Shown: positions 40,838 through 50,000, counted from the stretch's first letter. The stretch is DNA of 55,608 nucleotides from Candidatus Hydrogenedentota bacterium (GCA_020849535.1 JADLGB010000222.1:1-55608), one strand, 5' to 3'. Notes: a model not told the origin generated them from the sequence alone. Made by a program: numbers and translations.

Positions 40838-41323
40838 CTAATACGGGATGTCCACGTCGATCATGACTACGGCTTGGGCGCTGATGGCTTCTTCGCGGCC
40901 TTCCGGGCCGACATGCTCGTTGGTCTTCGCCTTAACCGAAACGCAGTCCACGGCGATGCCCAGGCACTTGGCGAGCGAGTCGCGGATCGCGTCGATGTGC
41001 GGATTGAGCTTGGGTTGCTGAGCCACCACGTTGCTGTCCACGTTGACAACGGCAAGGCCCTTCTCACGGAGAAGTTCCACCACCTGCCCGAGCAGGACCA
41101 TGCTGTCCGCGTCCTTGTAACGCGGGTCGGTATCGGGAAAGTGCTGACCGATGTTGCCGAGCGCCGCGGCGCCGAGGATGGCATCGGTGATTGCGTGCGC
41201 GAGGACATCCGCATCGGAATGCCCTGCCAACCCCTTGGTATGCGGAATCGTCACCCCGCCCAGAATCAAGGGGCGTCCTTCGACAAGACGGTGCAGGTCG
41301 TACCCAATGCCGACACGCTTCAT
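40838..41323 (-). CDS. ispF: 2-C-methyl-D-erythritol 2,4-cyclodiphosphate synthase
   Basis: 161 residues from ATG 41323, with AGGAGG six bases upstream. Metal ligands D9 and H11 (GYDLHRL) and H43 (GHSDADVLAHAITDA) are present. The C-terminal NVDSNVVAQQPKLNPH and KAKTNEHVGPEGREEAIS complete the family. It forms the cyclic diphosphate in the non-mevalonate isoprenoid route. Its ATG overlaps the ispD stop (ATGA), so the pair is translationally coupled. Confidence 0.98.
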   Translation of the reverse strand: MKRVGIGYDLHRLVEGRPLILGGVTIPHTKGLAGHSDADVLAHAITDAILGAAALGNIGQHFPDTDPRYKDADSMVLLGQVVELLREKGLAVVNVDSNVVAQQPKLNPHIDAIRDSLAKCLGIAVDCVSVKAKTNEHVGPEGREEAISAQAVVMIDVDIPY

Positions 41324-42012
41324 ACCAATCCTCCTTCGATTACGCATTGGGCGAGAGCGAAATCGCCCGGGGTGGTCACTTTGAAGTTGAGCGGGGAACC
41401 CATCACCAGCTTAACGCGGCCCCCCATGCGCTGCACGAGCGTGGCATCGTCCGTGCCGAGGTGATCCTCTTGCCGGGCGCGAGAGTGGGCGTCGCGGATC
41501 ACGGAGACCTGAAACGTCTGCGGTGTCTGGCAAGCCCAAAGGCAACTCCGGTCGGGCGTCTCCACGAGAAACGCGTCCGGGTCGCCAACCAGAATGGTGT
41601 CGACTGAGGGAATGGCGACCGTGGCGGCGCCAAACTCTCGGGCCGCGATCACCGACTCGCGGATGGAATCTCCGGAGACAAAGGGGCGGGCCGCATCGTG
41701 GATCGCGACGAGTTCGGTGTCGGGCAGAAGGACGCTCAGTCCATTCTCGACCGAGTGCTGGCGTTCCGCGCCTCCATCGACATAGTAAAACGGGCAGCCG
41801 GGGAAAGCGGCCCCCAGCAGTTGCTCAAAATCAGCGCGGAAGCCGGGAGGCGTCACGATAACCGCATCGCGAACGAGGTCTAACGAACCGAAGCGTTCAA
41901 GGGTCCGAACAAGCAGCGGAACGCCGTCCAAGTCAATCAGCGCCTTGGGGCGGCCGGCCCCGAGGCGGGTGCCCATGCCAGCCGCCGGGATAAGCAGTTG
42001 TACGTGTTTCAC
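41320..42012 (-). CDS. ispD: 2-C-methyl-D-erythritol 4-phosphate cytidylyltransferase
   Basis: 230 residues. The nucleotide-binding start PAAGMGTRLGAGRPKALIDL and the pieces VAIHDAARPFVSGDSI, ATVAIPSVDTIL and LGTDDATLVQRMGGRVKLV are characteristic. It transfers CMP to methylerythritol phosphate in the same pathway as ispF. It begins four bases after the PIN/TRAM gene ends. The order yacL-like, ispD, ispF is the one seen in Firmicutes. Confidence 0.98.
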   Translation of the reverse strand: MKHVQLLIPAAGMGTRLGAGRPKALIDLDGVPLLVRTLERFGSLDLVRDAVIVTPPGFRADFEQLLGAAFPGCPFYYVDGGAERQHSVENGLSVLLPDTELVAIHDAARPFVSGDSIRESVIAAREFGAATVAIPSVDTILVGDPDAFLVETPDRSCLWACQTPQTFQVSVIRDAHSRARQEDHLGTDDATLVQRMGGRVKLVMGSPLNFKVTTPGDFALAQCVIEGGLV

Positions 42013-42016
42013 GGTG

Positions 42017-43117
42017 TCAGGTTACAACCCGCTGCAATTTACCGAAGATCATGCGGCCGGCCGTGGTCTGGAGCACCGAGGTGACCAGGGCCATGACCTC
42101 CTTGCCCACAAACTCGCGCCCCCCGTCGATGACCACCATCGTGCCATCATCGAGATAGCCGACTCCCTGCTGAGCCTCTTTGCCTTCCTTGACGATCTTG
42201 ACCTGCAATTGCTCGTCGGGCAGGAGGGCAGGCTTGAGGGCGTTAGCCAAGTCATTGATGTTGAGCACTTCCACGCCGTCGATCTGGGCTACCTTGTTGA
42301 GATTGAGGTCGTTGGTGAGGATCTTCGCGTTGAACTCGCGGGCCAGGGCGACGAGCTTCCCGTCCACCTCGCGGATGCCGTGCGGGTCATCTTCGACAAC
42401 TTCAACCGTGACATTGCTGTCGGGCTGCTGGAGCTGTTTGACGATATCGAGCCCGCGCCTGCCGCGCACCCGCCGCAGTTCGTCTGCTGAGTCGGCAATA
42501 TTCTGAAGTTCCTTGAGCACGAAGCGCGGGACGACGAGCGTGCCCTCGATGAACCCGGTCCTGCACACATCGGCGATCCGGCCATCAATAATCACGCTCG
42601 TGTCAACGATCTTCGGATTGCTGCGCTCGACGGCTTTGCGGTGCACCGCCTGGATCAGGGTGTCCCAGTGGGTTGCCCGGGACAGGCCCAGCCAAATACC
42701 AACGTACCCGAACACCAGGACCAACGTAGTGGTCAAAAAGGTCTCCACCGTGCGATCCGTCGTCTCGTACCAAAGCAGGATGTATTTGGCCAGGAAGTAC
42801 CCCATCATCATGGCGAGGACAATGGCCACAAGGGCGGGGAACATCCGTTCAAACAGATCTTGCGTTATGAGCGCGAGACCGAACACGATGAGGATGGAGA
42901 CTACGCAACCGCCTATCCCTCCAATGCCCACCCACAGCGCGACGCTCTGAGGAAGAGGAACCGATCCGGTGGGTGCACCTTCAACGGGCTGACCCGCCCG
43001 CCCGGCAATCTGGCTCGTTGCTACGTCATTGTATTCATTGACAAGATAATAAGACCAAAGCCCGCCCATAAGTATGCAGGCGGAAACGAACATCGCCCGG
43101 ATGATTTTCGTAGACAC
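42017..43117 (-). CDS. Membrane-anchored PIN/TRAM-domain protein (YacL-like)
   Basis: 366 residues from GTG 43117, preceded by AGGAG. Four membrane segments occupy roughly residues 6-27, 60-85, 92-115 and 128-148. A PIN nuclease domain follows (KIVDTSVIIDGRIADVCRTG, DGKLVALAREFNAKILTNDL), with the acidic residues expected for metal binding. A C-terminal TRAM domain (QQGVGYLDDGTMVVIDGG) is likely to bind RNA. Function is unproven; it is usually next to ispD in diverse bacteria. It is probably the first gene of the isp transcription unit, because repeated sequence motifs lie just upstream. Confidence 0.93.
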   Translation of the reverse strand: MSTKIIRAMFVSACILMGGLWSYYLVNEYNDVATSQIAGRAGQPVEGAPTGSVPLPQSVALWVGIGGIGGCVVSILIVFGLALITQDLFERMFPALVAIVLAMMMGYFLAKYILLWYETTDRTVETFLTTTLVLVFGYVGIWLGLSRATHWDTLIQAVHRKAVERSNPKIVDTSVIIDGRIADVCRTGFIEGTLVVPRFVLKELQNIADSADELRRVRGRRGLDIVKQLQQPDSNVTVEVVEDDPHGIREVDGKLVALAREFNAKILTNDLNLNKVAQIDGVEVLNINDLANALKPALLPDEQLQVKIVKEGKEAQQGVGYLDDGTMVVIDGGREFVGKEVMALVTSVLQTTAGRMIFGKLQRVVT

Positions 43118-43134
43118 AACTCCTCCTTCGTTCA

Positions 43135-43172
43135 GTATGAATGCTGGCGGTATGAATCAAGCATTGTATGAA
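43135..43172. promoter_or_regulatory. Three direct GTATGAA repeats upstream of the PIN/TRAM gene
   Basis: GTATGAA occurs at 43135-43141, 43150-43156 and 43166-43172 (TTCATAC on the gene's strand), spaced 15 and 16 bases. They fill the 60-base gap between the nucleoside-phosphorylase-like gene and the PIN/TRAM gene. Regular spacing of about one and a half helix turns could mark a regulator site. Confidence 0.4.
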
Positions 43173-43177
43173 CACGG

Positions 43178-44053
43178 CTATGATACTCTGAGTGCGGCGC
43201 GCATGCGAATTCTTGTCAAGCCTCCTGTTTGACTCCTCGCCGGGACTGCGGTTGGCCATGTGCCCGCCGTACTCCAACTCCTTGCCCGAAATCCAAGAGC
43301 CGCGCGGACAAGGACCCGTGCCAGCACGGACTTCCGCGCCTCCTGTAAACGATCCTCCATCTCCCTGTGGCGGGCATTCCCATGCAGCAAGACGGCCGCC
43401 ACTACCGGCACGTGCAGGGCAGCACCAAGCACCGCGAATGGCGCAATGCCGATTCCGCGGACGGATGCCCCGGCATCCACTGCCGCACGCACAAACGGGG
43501 CCGAAACATCCATTGCTTCAGGGCAAGCGAGGTAAACGCCACGCGCCGCCGGCTGACCCAGGGCCGCGGCTTCGGCGCCGACGCTGTCGAGCAGGCGTCC
43601 GTCGTAGGCTTGGGACATATCCGGGAATCCGAAACCGGAGGCGGCCGCCACTCCTCCCGCCAATAGGTGATCTCCCAGTAGATTGATGTGGTCCGTGATC
43701 AGCACGAGTTGGCCTTCGCTCAGGCCGGGATTCAGGGGTAGGGCAGCACCCGCGAGGGCAAACACCGCGGCGCCCCACGGCACTGACTGGCGCAAACGCA
43801 CGACGGCAGCCCCGATTGCGTCTTTGCTGGGCTCCAAGACAAACAGGAGCGCAGGGTATCCGGCTATTGTTCCATAATGGAACTCATATGCTTCGTGCGA
43901 CTCGCGGTCGCGAGTCTGAAATCCGGTGCTGGACACAAAGGAGGTTTCCGAATAGCAGGCGCGCTCGCAGAAACAAACCACCGGGAGACGCCCATCTTCT
44001 TGTCCGGCTGCCTCCCCCCTCGCGGCGGCATCGGTGGGTGGTTCTACTCGCAT
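43178..44053 (-). CDS. Divergent purine-nucleoside-phosphorylase-like protein
   Basis: 291 residues. The family core is clear in the middle: LPLNPGLSEGQLVLITDHIN (about 105-124), LLGDHLLAG and FPDMSQAYDGRLL (143-155). Later motifs are degraded. The usual GVYa..GP.fETpAE reads GVYLACPEAMDVSAPFVRA, the usual GMS reads RGIGIAPFAVLGAA, and the base-binding S-x-x-TN region reads VAAVLLHGN. The C-terminal 50 residues are arginine-rich. So a purine nucleoside phosphorylase fold is likely, but classical activity is doubtful. It starts inside the end of the DUF167 gene (10-base overlap). Confidence 0.7.
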   Translation of the reverse strand: MRVEPPTDAAARGEAAGQEDGRLPVVCFCERACYSETSFVSSTGFQTRDRESHEAYEFHYGTIAGYPALLFVLEPSKDAIGAAVVRLRQSVPWGAAVFALAGAALPLNPGLSEGQLVLITDHINLLGDHLLAGGVAAASGFGFPDMSQAYDGRLLDSVGAEAAALGQPAARGVYLACPEAMDVSAPFVRAAVDAGASVRGIGIAPFAVLGAALHVPVVAAVLLHGNARHREMEDRLQEARKSVLARVLVRAALGFRARSWSTAGTWPTAVPARSQTGGLTRIRMRAALRVS

Positions 44054-44385
44054 GTGTCCTTCACACTCCGAGAAACATCGGGGAACAATCTTCCCCTGAC
44101 GTCCTCAATGCTCACCCCACTGATCCCGACTGTCTTCTCACGAGACCGGTCGCCGCTGACAATTGTCACAGACCGCTTGGAAACCCTGAGACTCTTGGCG
44201 AAGAACGCAATGAGCGCCTCGTTGGCCTCGCCATCCACGGGCGGAGCCGTGAGCCGAACGCACAGCCTGCCTTCCCGCTCCCCACTGACGCCCGAATGCG
44301 AGGACCGGGGCTGCACGCGCACTCGGATGCGAACGCCACCTTCTATCTGCTCAACGCTTTCCATGCGGCACACTTGGGAGGTCAT
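44044..44385 (-). CDS. DUF167 (YggU-family) protein
   Basis: 113 residues. The family signature is complete: RIRVRVQPRSSHSGVSGERE, VRLTAPPVDGEANEALIAFF and SVTIVSGDRSREKTVGISG. It is a small alpha/beta protein of unknown role, widespread in bacteria and archaea and often near yggT or similar genes. A second in-frame ATG at 44364 would remove seven residues; neither start has a strong ribosome binding site. It lies 94 bases after accA. Confidence 0.9.
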   Translation of the reverse strand: MTSQVCRMESVEQIEGGVRIRVRVQPRSSHSGVSGEREGRLCVRLTAPPVDGEANEALIAFFAKSLRVSKRSVTIVSGDRSREKTVGISGVSIEDVRGRLFPDVSRSVKDTCE

Positions 44386-44479
44386 CCCCGCACGTGTGTG
44401 TACGGCGACGACGACCCCTTACGACCCGCCATTCTTCGGCTCACGCGCGAGACTGTCTCCAAGACCGGACCTCGACGGC

Positions 44480-45445
44480 CTACACGACGTCGCGCCAGAC
44501 TCCCATCTTGCGAAACTTCTCCTGGCGCCGCTCAGGGGTCCAGTCCCCATTCTTGGCGCGAACCAGAAACTGCTCAATCTCCTGGGCCAGCACTTGGGCG
44601 GCCGCTTCGGGCGCTCGGTGGGCCCCGCCGCCAGGCTCCGGGAGAACGGCATCGATAACACTGAATTCTTTCAAGTCGTGGGCGGTAATGCGCAACGCCG
44701 CCGCGGCGATGTCCTTCTTGCTGGCATCGCGCCACAGGATTTCGGCGCAACGTTCCGGGGCGCAGACCATGTAGATGGCATGCTCAAACATGCAAACCCA
44801 GTCGCCCACCGCGATTCCCAGCGCCCCTCCGCTGCCACCTTCACCAATGACGACGGAGAACACCGCAGTTTTAATCCCCATAAGATACAGAAGGTTGCGC
44901 GCAATGGCGGGTCCCTGCCCGCGCTGCTCGGCGTCCGGATGGGGGTGAGCGCCCTGAGTGTCCACGATGGTAACGATAGGGAGGTGAAGGCGCTCGGCCA
45001 TCTCAAACATTCGCAAGGCTTTGCGATAGCCCGCCGGATACGCCATGCCATAGTTGCGGCGAATGCGCTCGTCAGTGGAGTTTCCCTTTTGTTGCCCCAC
45101 GAGAATGACGGTTTGGCCCTGGAAACGGGCGATGCCGCCTACCATGGCCGTGTCCTCGCCCGAAACGCGATCGCCGTGCAGCTCGATGAAGTCCTCGAAA
45201 ATCCGGCTTGCGTAATCCATCATTTTAGGACGCTGCGCGTGGCGGGCCAGTTCCACGCGCTGCCACGGGGTTAGCTGGGCGAATACTTGCTCGCGCTCGC
45301 GTTCCAGCTCTTGCGTGATCTCGTTGCGCGTGTCATCGTCCTCGGCCTGCTCAAGGCGGGCCTCGAGTTCGACGATACGCTTCTCAAAGGGCAAAACATG
45401 TGCCGCGGTGCCGCGGCTATTGTTGTTCTGACTCAATTTGGCCAA
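44480..45445 (-). CDS. accA: Acetyl-CoA carboxylase carboxyltransferase subunit alpha
   Basis: About 321 residues if TTG 45445 is the start, close to the 319 of E. coli; no ATG lies in the right place, and GAGGAG is 12 bases upstream. The opening FEKRIVELEARLEQAEDD and the core YGMAYPAGYRKALRMFEMAE, AEQRGQGPAIARNLLYLMGI and GEGGSGGALGIAVGDWVCMF define the family. It transfers carboxyl from biotin to acetyl-CoA together with AccD, which is not in the window. The usual DTPGAYPG loop reads DTQGAHPHPD, an unusual change near the active site. Confidence 0.95.
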   Translation of the reverse strand: MAKLSQNNNSRGTAAHVLPFEKRIVELEARLEQAEDDDTRNEITQELEREREQVFAQLTPWQRVELARHAQRPKMMDYASRIFEDFIELHGDRVSGEDTAMVGGIARFQGQTVILVGQQKGNSTDERIRRNYGMAYPAGYRKALRMFEMAERLHLPIVTIVDTQGAHPHPDAEQRGQGPAIARNLLYLMGIKTAVFSVVIGEGGSGGALGIAVGDWVCMFEHAIYMVCAPERCAEILWRDASKKDIAAAALRITAHDLKEFSVIDAVLPEPGGGAHRAPEAAAQVLAQEIEQFLVRAKNGDWTPERRQEKFRKMGVWRDVV

Positions 45446-45501
45446 CGCGGTGCCAAGCTCCTCTATGCAGTACGATCGGGCTCCAGGGCGTATGGAACGC
45501 G

Positions 45502-45529
45502 AGTATAGCACGAACGGGCCGCTCGTTCG
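45502..45529 (-). promoter_or_regulatory. Likely accA promoter with an overlapping inverted repeat
   Basis: A minus-strand TATACT (45507-45502) is a five-of-six -10 box about 56 bases upstream of the chosen accA start. No good -35 is visible. Immediately upstream is the inverted repeat CGAACG (45511-45516) and CGTTCG (45524-45529), in the spacer and -35 area, where a regulator could block or replace -35 recognition. Confidence 0.45.
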
Positions 45530-45577
45530 CACTACGCCCGAGGTTTTCGGATCGGGGCTTATTCCCACCGTTCAGGC

Positions 45578-45620
45578 AAAAAAAAACGCCTTGCGGCGAA
45601 CGGATGCCCGCCTGAGGCGT
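45578..45620 (-). terminator. Strong intrinsic terminator of the small zinc-knuckle gene
   Basis: On the minus strand ACGCCT (45620-45615) pairs with AGGCGT, and within it GGCG pairs with CGCC. The stem runs straight into nine T (A9 at 45578-45586 on the plus strand). This is the clearest rho-independent terminator in the window. It separates the small gene from accA. Confidence 0.85.
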
Positions 45621-45641
45621 GATGCCCGGTATCAATGTGTC

Positions 45642-45779
45642 TTACGCTTCTTCCAGGACTTCGTCGTAATACTCGGCATAACACTCGATATGCCAATACT
45701 CACCTTCCACGATCTGGACCTCGCCGAACTGGAGATCGGTCTCTTCGATCGCTTCATTGCACAACGCACAACAATGCAT
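45642..45779 (-). CDS. 45-residue zinc-knuckle (LIM-half-like) protein
   Basis: ATG 45779 to TAA 45642. The ribosome binding site AAAGGAGGTGA is near-perfect and lies about nine bases upstream. The protein starts MHCCALC and has C4-x2-C7 and H30-x2-C33 (EYWHIECY). The spacing C-x2-C-x22-H-x2-C matches the first half of a LIM domain. The rest is very acidic, ending EVLEEA. A single zinc site is the natural reading; the partner could be a protein or RNA. The gene has its own near-consensus promoter and its own terminator, so it is an independent and probably strongly expressed unit. I know no described family for it. Confidence 0.8.
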   Translation of the reverse strand: MHCCALCNEAIEETDLQFGEVQIVEGEYWHIECYAEYYDEVLEEA

Positions 45780-45840
45780 GGCTTCTTTTCACCTCCTTTC
45801 CATTTAATTCTCAAATTCGCGTCAGAGCGAAAATCGCGAA

Positions 45841-45869
45841 CTTATATCACAACCGAACTCCAGAGTCAA
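45841..45869 (-). promoter_or_regulatory. Near-consensus sigma70 promoter of the zinc-knuckle gene
   Basis: On the minus strand TTGACT (45869-45864), a 17-base spacer and TATAAG (45846-45841). Both boxes match consensus at five of six. The leader is about 55 bases. Confidence 0.8.
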
Positions 45870-45895
45870 GGGGAAAATTCCCCTTTCTAAGAAAG
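45868..45895. promoter_or_regulatory. Double palindrome touching the zinc-knuckle promoter
   Basis: AAGGGGAA, AA, TTCCCCTT (45868-45885) overlaps the outer edge of the -35 box. It runs into a second inverted repeat, CTTTCT, A, AGAAAG (45883-45895). Position and symmetry suggest an operator. The site lies between divergent promoters, so it could act on either gene. Confidence 0.5.
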
Positions 45896-45966
45896 GTCTC
45901 CATGCAGACTTGGGGGTCTGACGCGCCAGAATGCGGCCGCATGTCCAGCGCGCCCAGGATTATCAA

Positions 45967-45995
45967 TTGACTAAAATGCGCAAAATCGATAGACT
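45967..45995 (+). promoter_or_regulatory. Sigma70-type promoter of the alpha/beta hydrolase gene
   Basis: TTGACT (45967-45972), a 17-base spacer and TAGACT (45990-45995). The -35 matches at five of six and the -10 at four of six. The predicted start is near 46002, with a leader of about 67 bases. Confidence 0.6.
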
Positions 45996-46068
45996 GCCTG
46001 AGGGGGGGGCGGTGGGGTGCCCCCCATTTTCAATCACGCCCTGCCCGACGGGAACAAGGAGGCGACCC

Positions 46069-46998
46069 ATGAGTTCAGACGCGAACATGAATGACACCGT
46101 TTGCAGGCGGCCTGCCCGGCGCGCCCTGCATGTCCGCCTGGCCAGGCTATGCGCACCATGCGCGGCCGTTCTGCTTCTGAGCGCGGTTTCGCTCAAGCAG
46201 TGCCCCTCACTACCCGAAAACTGCAATACGCTGTCCATGATCGACGTGGGTGGATACTCCTTGGCCTATAAGGACACGGGCGCCGGAAGTCCTGTGGTGA
46301 TCTTCCTGGCCGGCGAAGATGACAACACGACGGTCTGGCGCAAAGTGCAGCCGGGCGTGGCGGAATTCACCCGGGCGATCGCATACGATCGCGGCGGAGT
46401 CGGGTGCAGTGAAGACGGCGAGAACCCCAGGACGGTGAACAAAGTGTCGGAGGAGCTGGCCGCGTTCCTGGACGCGCTGGCCATCACCGAGCCGGTCATC
46501 TTGTGCGGGCACTCATTCGGCGGCCTGTTCGCACGGTACTTCACCAACCAGAATCCAGACCGGGTCGCGGGCATTGTGCTGGTGGACGCGACACACGAGC
46601 GCCTAGAGTACGAGATGGCGCTGCAGTTGAAACCGCAGTCGCTGGAGAAGCAAGACCTCGAGTACGGGATCTACTTCGGCGTCACTGGAGGGCATGGAGT
46701 CTGGGGCGAGTATTACAATCGATTTAACACCTACAATACCGTCGCCCAGAACCGCGCTCTACCCGACATTCCACTCATCTACCTGAGCGCCGGCAAGTAC
46801 GATCCGGGTTTGGTTCCCGAAGAGCAAGCGACCGCGGCCGATGCGCTGAAGGAAACGCTGGACGAGGACCAGGTCTCGTTGTCGCCGCAGGGTGTGCTGA
46901 TTGAAGTCGCCAACACCGGCCACGACATCCAGATCGATGAACCGCAGGACGTGATTGATGCCATCAAGCAGGTATACGACACGGTGACCGCGCCGTAG
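46069..46998 (+). CDS. Exported alpha/beta hydrolase
   Basis: 309 residues from ATG 46069, with AAGGAGG about nine bases upstream; the open frame extends further 5' but that part is not supported. A hydrophobic export segment lies near residues 20-43 (LCAPCAAVLLLSAVSLKQC). The alpha/beta-hydrolase features are YKDTGAGSPVVIFLAGEDDN, AYDRGGVGCSEDG, nucleophile elbow GHSFGGLFARYF and the C-terminal histidine in NTGHDIQIDEP. This resembles prolyl-aminopeptidase/haloperoxidase-type esterases; the substrate is not predictable. It converges on the peptide synthetase with 43 bases between stops. It is not an obvious type II thioesterase because it is exported. Confidence 0.85.
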   Translation: MSSDANMNDTVCRRPARRALHVRLARLCAPCAAVLLLSAVSLKQCPSLPENCNTLSMIDVGGYSLAYKDTGAGSPVVIFLAGEDDNTTVWRKVQPGVAEFTRAIAYDRGGVGCSEDGENPRTVNKVSEELAAFLDALAITEPVILCGHSFGGLFARYFTNQNPDRVAGIVLVDATHERLEYEMALQLKPQSLEKQDLEYGIYFGVTGGHGVWGEYYNRFNTYNTVAQNRALPDIPLIYLSAGKYDPGLVPEEQATAADALKETLDEDQVSLSPQGVLIEVANTGHDIQIDEPQDVIDAIKQVYDTVTAP

Positions 46999-47041
46999 CC
47001 CGGTGGCGGGGCAGTACCTCCGCAACCAAGGTGAGACGGGT

Positions 47042-50000
47042 TTATTCGTGCAGCGAGCCCGTGTAGGCGTGCTCGCTTTGTTCGTTTTCGCTCTGCGCGC
47101 GCCTCGTACTGCCCAACGCATCGATGCAGCCCCGCAATACCCCGGCAAACCGGGCGGCATTGGTGTTGCGCAAGATGGAAAAGTGGTCGCCCGGGAGCGT
47201 GTGGACATCCACCTCGGCGGTGGTGAGTTTGGACCACCCCCGCGAGGGGTCCACGGCAGGGCGCGCGTTCGCACGGCGCTCCGCCAGGAACAACGTGATG
47301 CGGCCGTTGTAAGGCTTCGGCGTGTAGCGCTTGAACGCGCGCATGTTGGCGAGCGCAATGCTGACCCAATGCCGCGCCGCTGCCTGGTTCATCAGCATGG
47401 TCCCGCCGCCCCGCACGTCGCCCGCCGAACGGTTCATGGCGCGCTCGTACTGGCTGCGGAAGGCTCGTTCACCACGGCCATTCGCGAGTCGCAGCAGACG
47501 CAGAAGCGTCCTTCCCACGGGCGAAGCCGCGATGCTATGCCGGGCGCCTTCCACGGTGGTCACAAGTCCCGATAGGGCGAATGACATTCGATGTCCCATG
47601 TTTTCCCAAACATGGCGCAGGCGTTGACTGAGCGGTTTGTGGCCCTTGCTGGGCGCACGAAGTCCGGTAATCGTCTCAATGAGGAAGAGGAGACCCACCT
47701 CGCCGCGAAGCTGCTGGGCCATTTCGAAAGCCACAGTGCCACCCAAGGACCACCCACCGATGTGATACGGCCCGTGGGGTTGCACCGCGCGAATGGCCTC
47801 GATGTAGCAGGAGGCCATTTCTTCCAAGCTCTCGCAAGGGGCGCGCCGTCCCTCGTAGGCGGGGTCCTGCAATGCGAAGACCGGCTGGTCGTGCCCCAGA
47901 TGGTGGGCGAGCGCGTAGTACGCGAAGATCGTTCCACCGGCGGGCGCGATGAGGAAGATTGGCGCGCGATTGCCCGCTGTGCGAATGGGAACCACGACAT
48001 CCGGCCAGGACTCGGACCTGCCTCCCGCGGGATGCACGGCGCTCGCCGCATCTCCGTGTGGGGCTCGCAGTTCGTCGATCTTGCGGCCCAAGCCTGCCAC
48101 CGTAGGCGCTTCGAAGACCCAACGAAGGGGGATCTCCATGCCGAATGCGTCGCTGACGCGCGACACCATGGCCACAGCCAGCATCGAGTGGCCACCAATG
48201 TCCAGAAAGTTGTCGTGGGCGCTGATGCGGTCCCTTCCCAGCAAGGCCTTCCAAATCGCCGCGATCTGAATTTCGGATTCTGTGGAAGGTTCGACGTGCG
48301 GCGTGTTGCTTTCACTCGCGGACTCGGCGACCTGGCTCAGCAGCGCTTCACGATCCACTTTGCCGTGCGCGGAGACGGGGATGAAGTCTGCCAGCGTGAA
48401 GGTGCTCGGCACCATATAGGCCGGAAGCTGCGCTTTGAGCGATTCCCGCAGGACGGAAGGCTCGACGCGCGCCCCATTGGACGGAACGACGAAAGCTGCG
48501 AGGGACGGCCCTGAAGGGCCGTTGGGTCGCGGCAAGACAATGGCTTCGCCCACGCCATTCTGCAGGCGGAGCACCGATTCGATTTCGCCAAGTTCGATGC
48601 GGAATCCCCGAATCTTCACTTGATGATCGGTTCTGCCCAAGAACTCGAGTGTACCGTCAGGCCGGAAACGCGCCAGATCGCCGGTCTTGTACAGGCGCGC
48701 CGCGGGATCCGTCGAGAACGGATCGGGGATGAACTTCTCCTGCGTCAGTTCTGGCTGGTTCAAGTATCCTCGCGCGAGACCCGGCCCGCCGATGTGCAGC
48801 TCGCCTGCGACCCCGCGCGGCACGGGCCTGAGGTGCGCGTCCAGGATACAGACGCGCGTGTTGTCGATGGGTCGGCCCAGTGACGGCAGATTAACGGGCT
48901 GCGCGCATACGGGAACATGGCCCGACGTCGTTACGACGGTATTCTCCGTGGGACCGTAATTATTGACCAGTGTGAAGGGCAGCGACCGCTCTGGATAGCG
49001 GTGCAACGTATCGCCACCCGTCAAGAGGTAGCGCAGCGGCCCATCCGAGGGCCAATCGCAATCGAGCGCTTGCTCCGCCAAGGGTGTGGGCATGAACGTA
49101 ATGCTGATTCGCTTCTCGATCAGCCATTGGTGTAGTGCCGAAGCGGAAAGCCGGGTGGACTCCGTTGGAATGCTGATGCTTGCCCCGCAGGTCAGATAGG
49201 GCCACAGCTCCCAAACGGACGCATCGAATGCGACGCCTGCAAGTTGGGTCGCCCGATCATCCTCGCACACACCAAAGGCCCGGCGATGCCAGTGCACGAG
49301 ATTCAGCAGACTATGGTGTTCGATGAGGACGCCTTTGGGACGGCCCGTGGAGCCGGATGTGTAAATAACGTAGGCCAGATTCGATGCGCCAATGGGGACA
49401 TATGGGTTGGAATCGGGCACGGCACTCAACGCGCCCGCATCCTCCACCAACATCGTGGGAATTTCACATGCGGAAAAACGGCCCACTTCGCTGGCGCAGG
49501 TGATCAAAGCTGTGGCGTCGCAATCGATCGCCATGTGGCGCAGACGTTCGTCAGGATAGTTAGGATCCAGAGGAACGTAGGCCCCGCCTGCCTTGAGTAC
49601 AGCCAGGAGCGCCACGGCCATATCCAGACGCCGAGACACGCACACCGCGACGCGGCTTTCCGGCGCCACACCGAGCGAAGCGAGGCGATGGGCCATTCGG
49701 TTGGCACGGCGATTCAACGCATCGTAGGTAAGCGCCGCTTCGCCATCTTCCAGCGCAAGGGCGCCCGGACGGCGCGCCGCCTGCTCTTCGACGAGATGAT
49801 GCACGAGCTTCGCGGTGTCGAAGGAAACCTGCGGACCTTCTCCCAACTCCAGAAGCTTGGCGCATTCCTTGTCCAGAATCAGAGGGATTTCGCTCACCGC
49901 ACGCTTGTCATGGCGTACGATTTCGTGGACCAGCTTGCCGAAATGCTCGAGCATGCGCTCCACCGTGGCCGCGTCAAACAGATCCGTGTTGTACTCGGCG

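Noticed and set aside
43877..45274. A 465-codon plus-strand frame over DUF167 and accA
   Set aside because: The minus-strand genes carry complete family signatures; the plus-strand product resembles nothing.
46069..46998. Type II thioesterase for the neighbouring peptide synthetase
   Set aside because: The protein has an N-terminal export segment and an esterase-type pattern, lies on the opposite strand with its own promoter, and so does not fit a cytoplasmic editing thioesterase.
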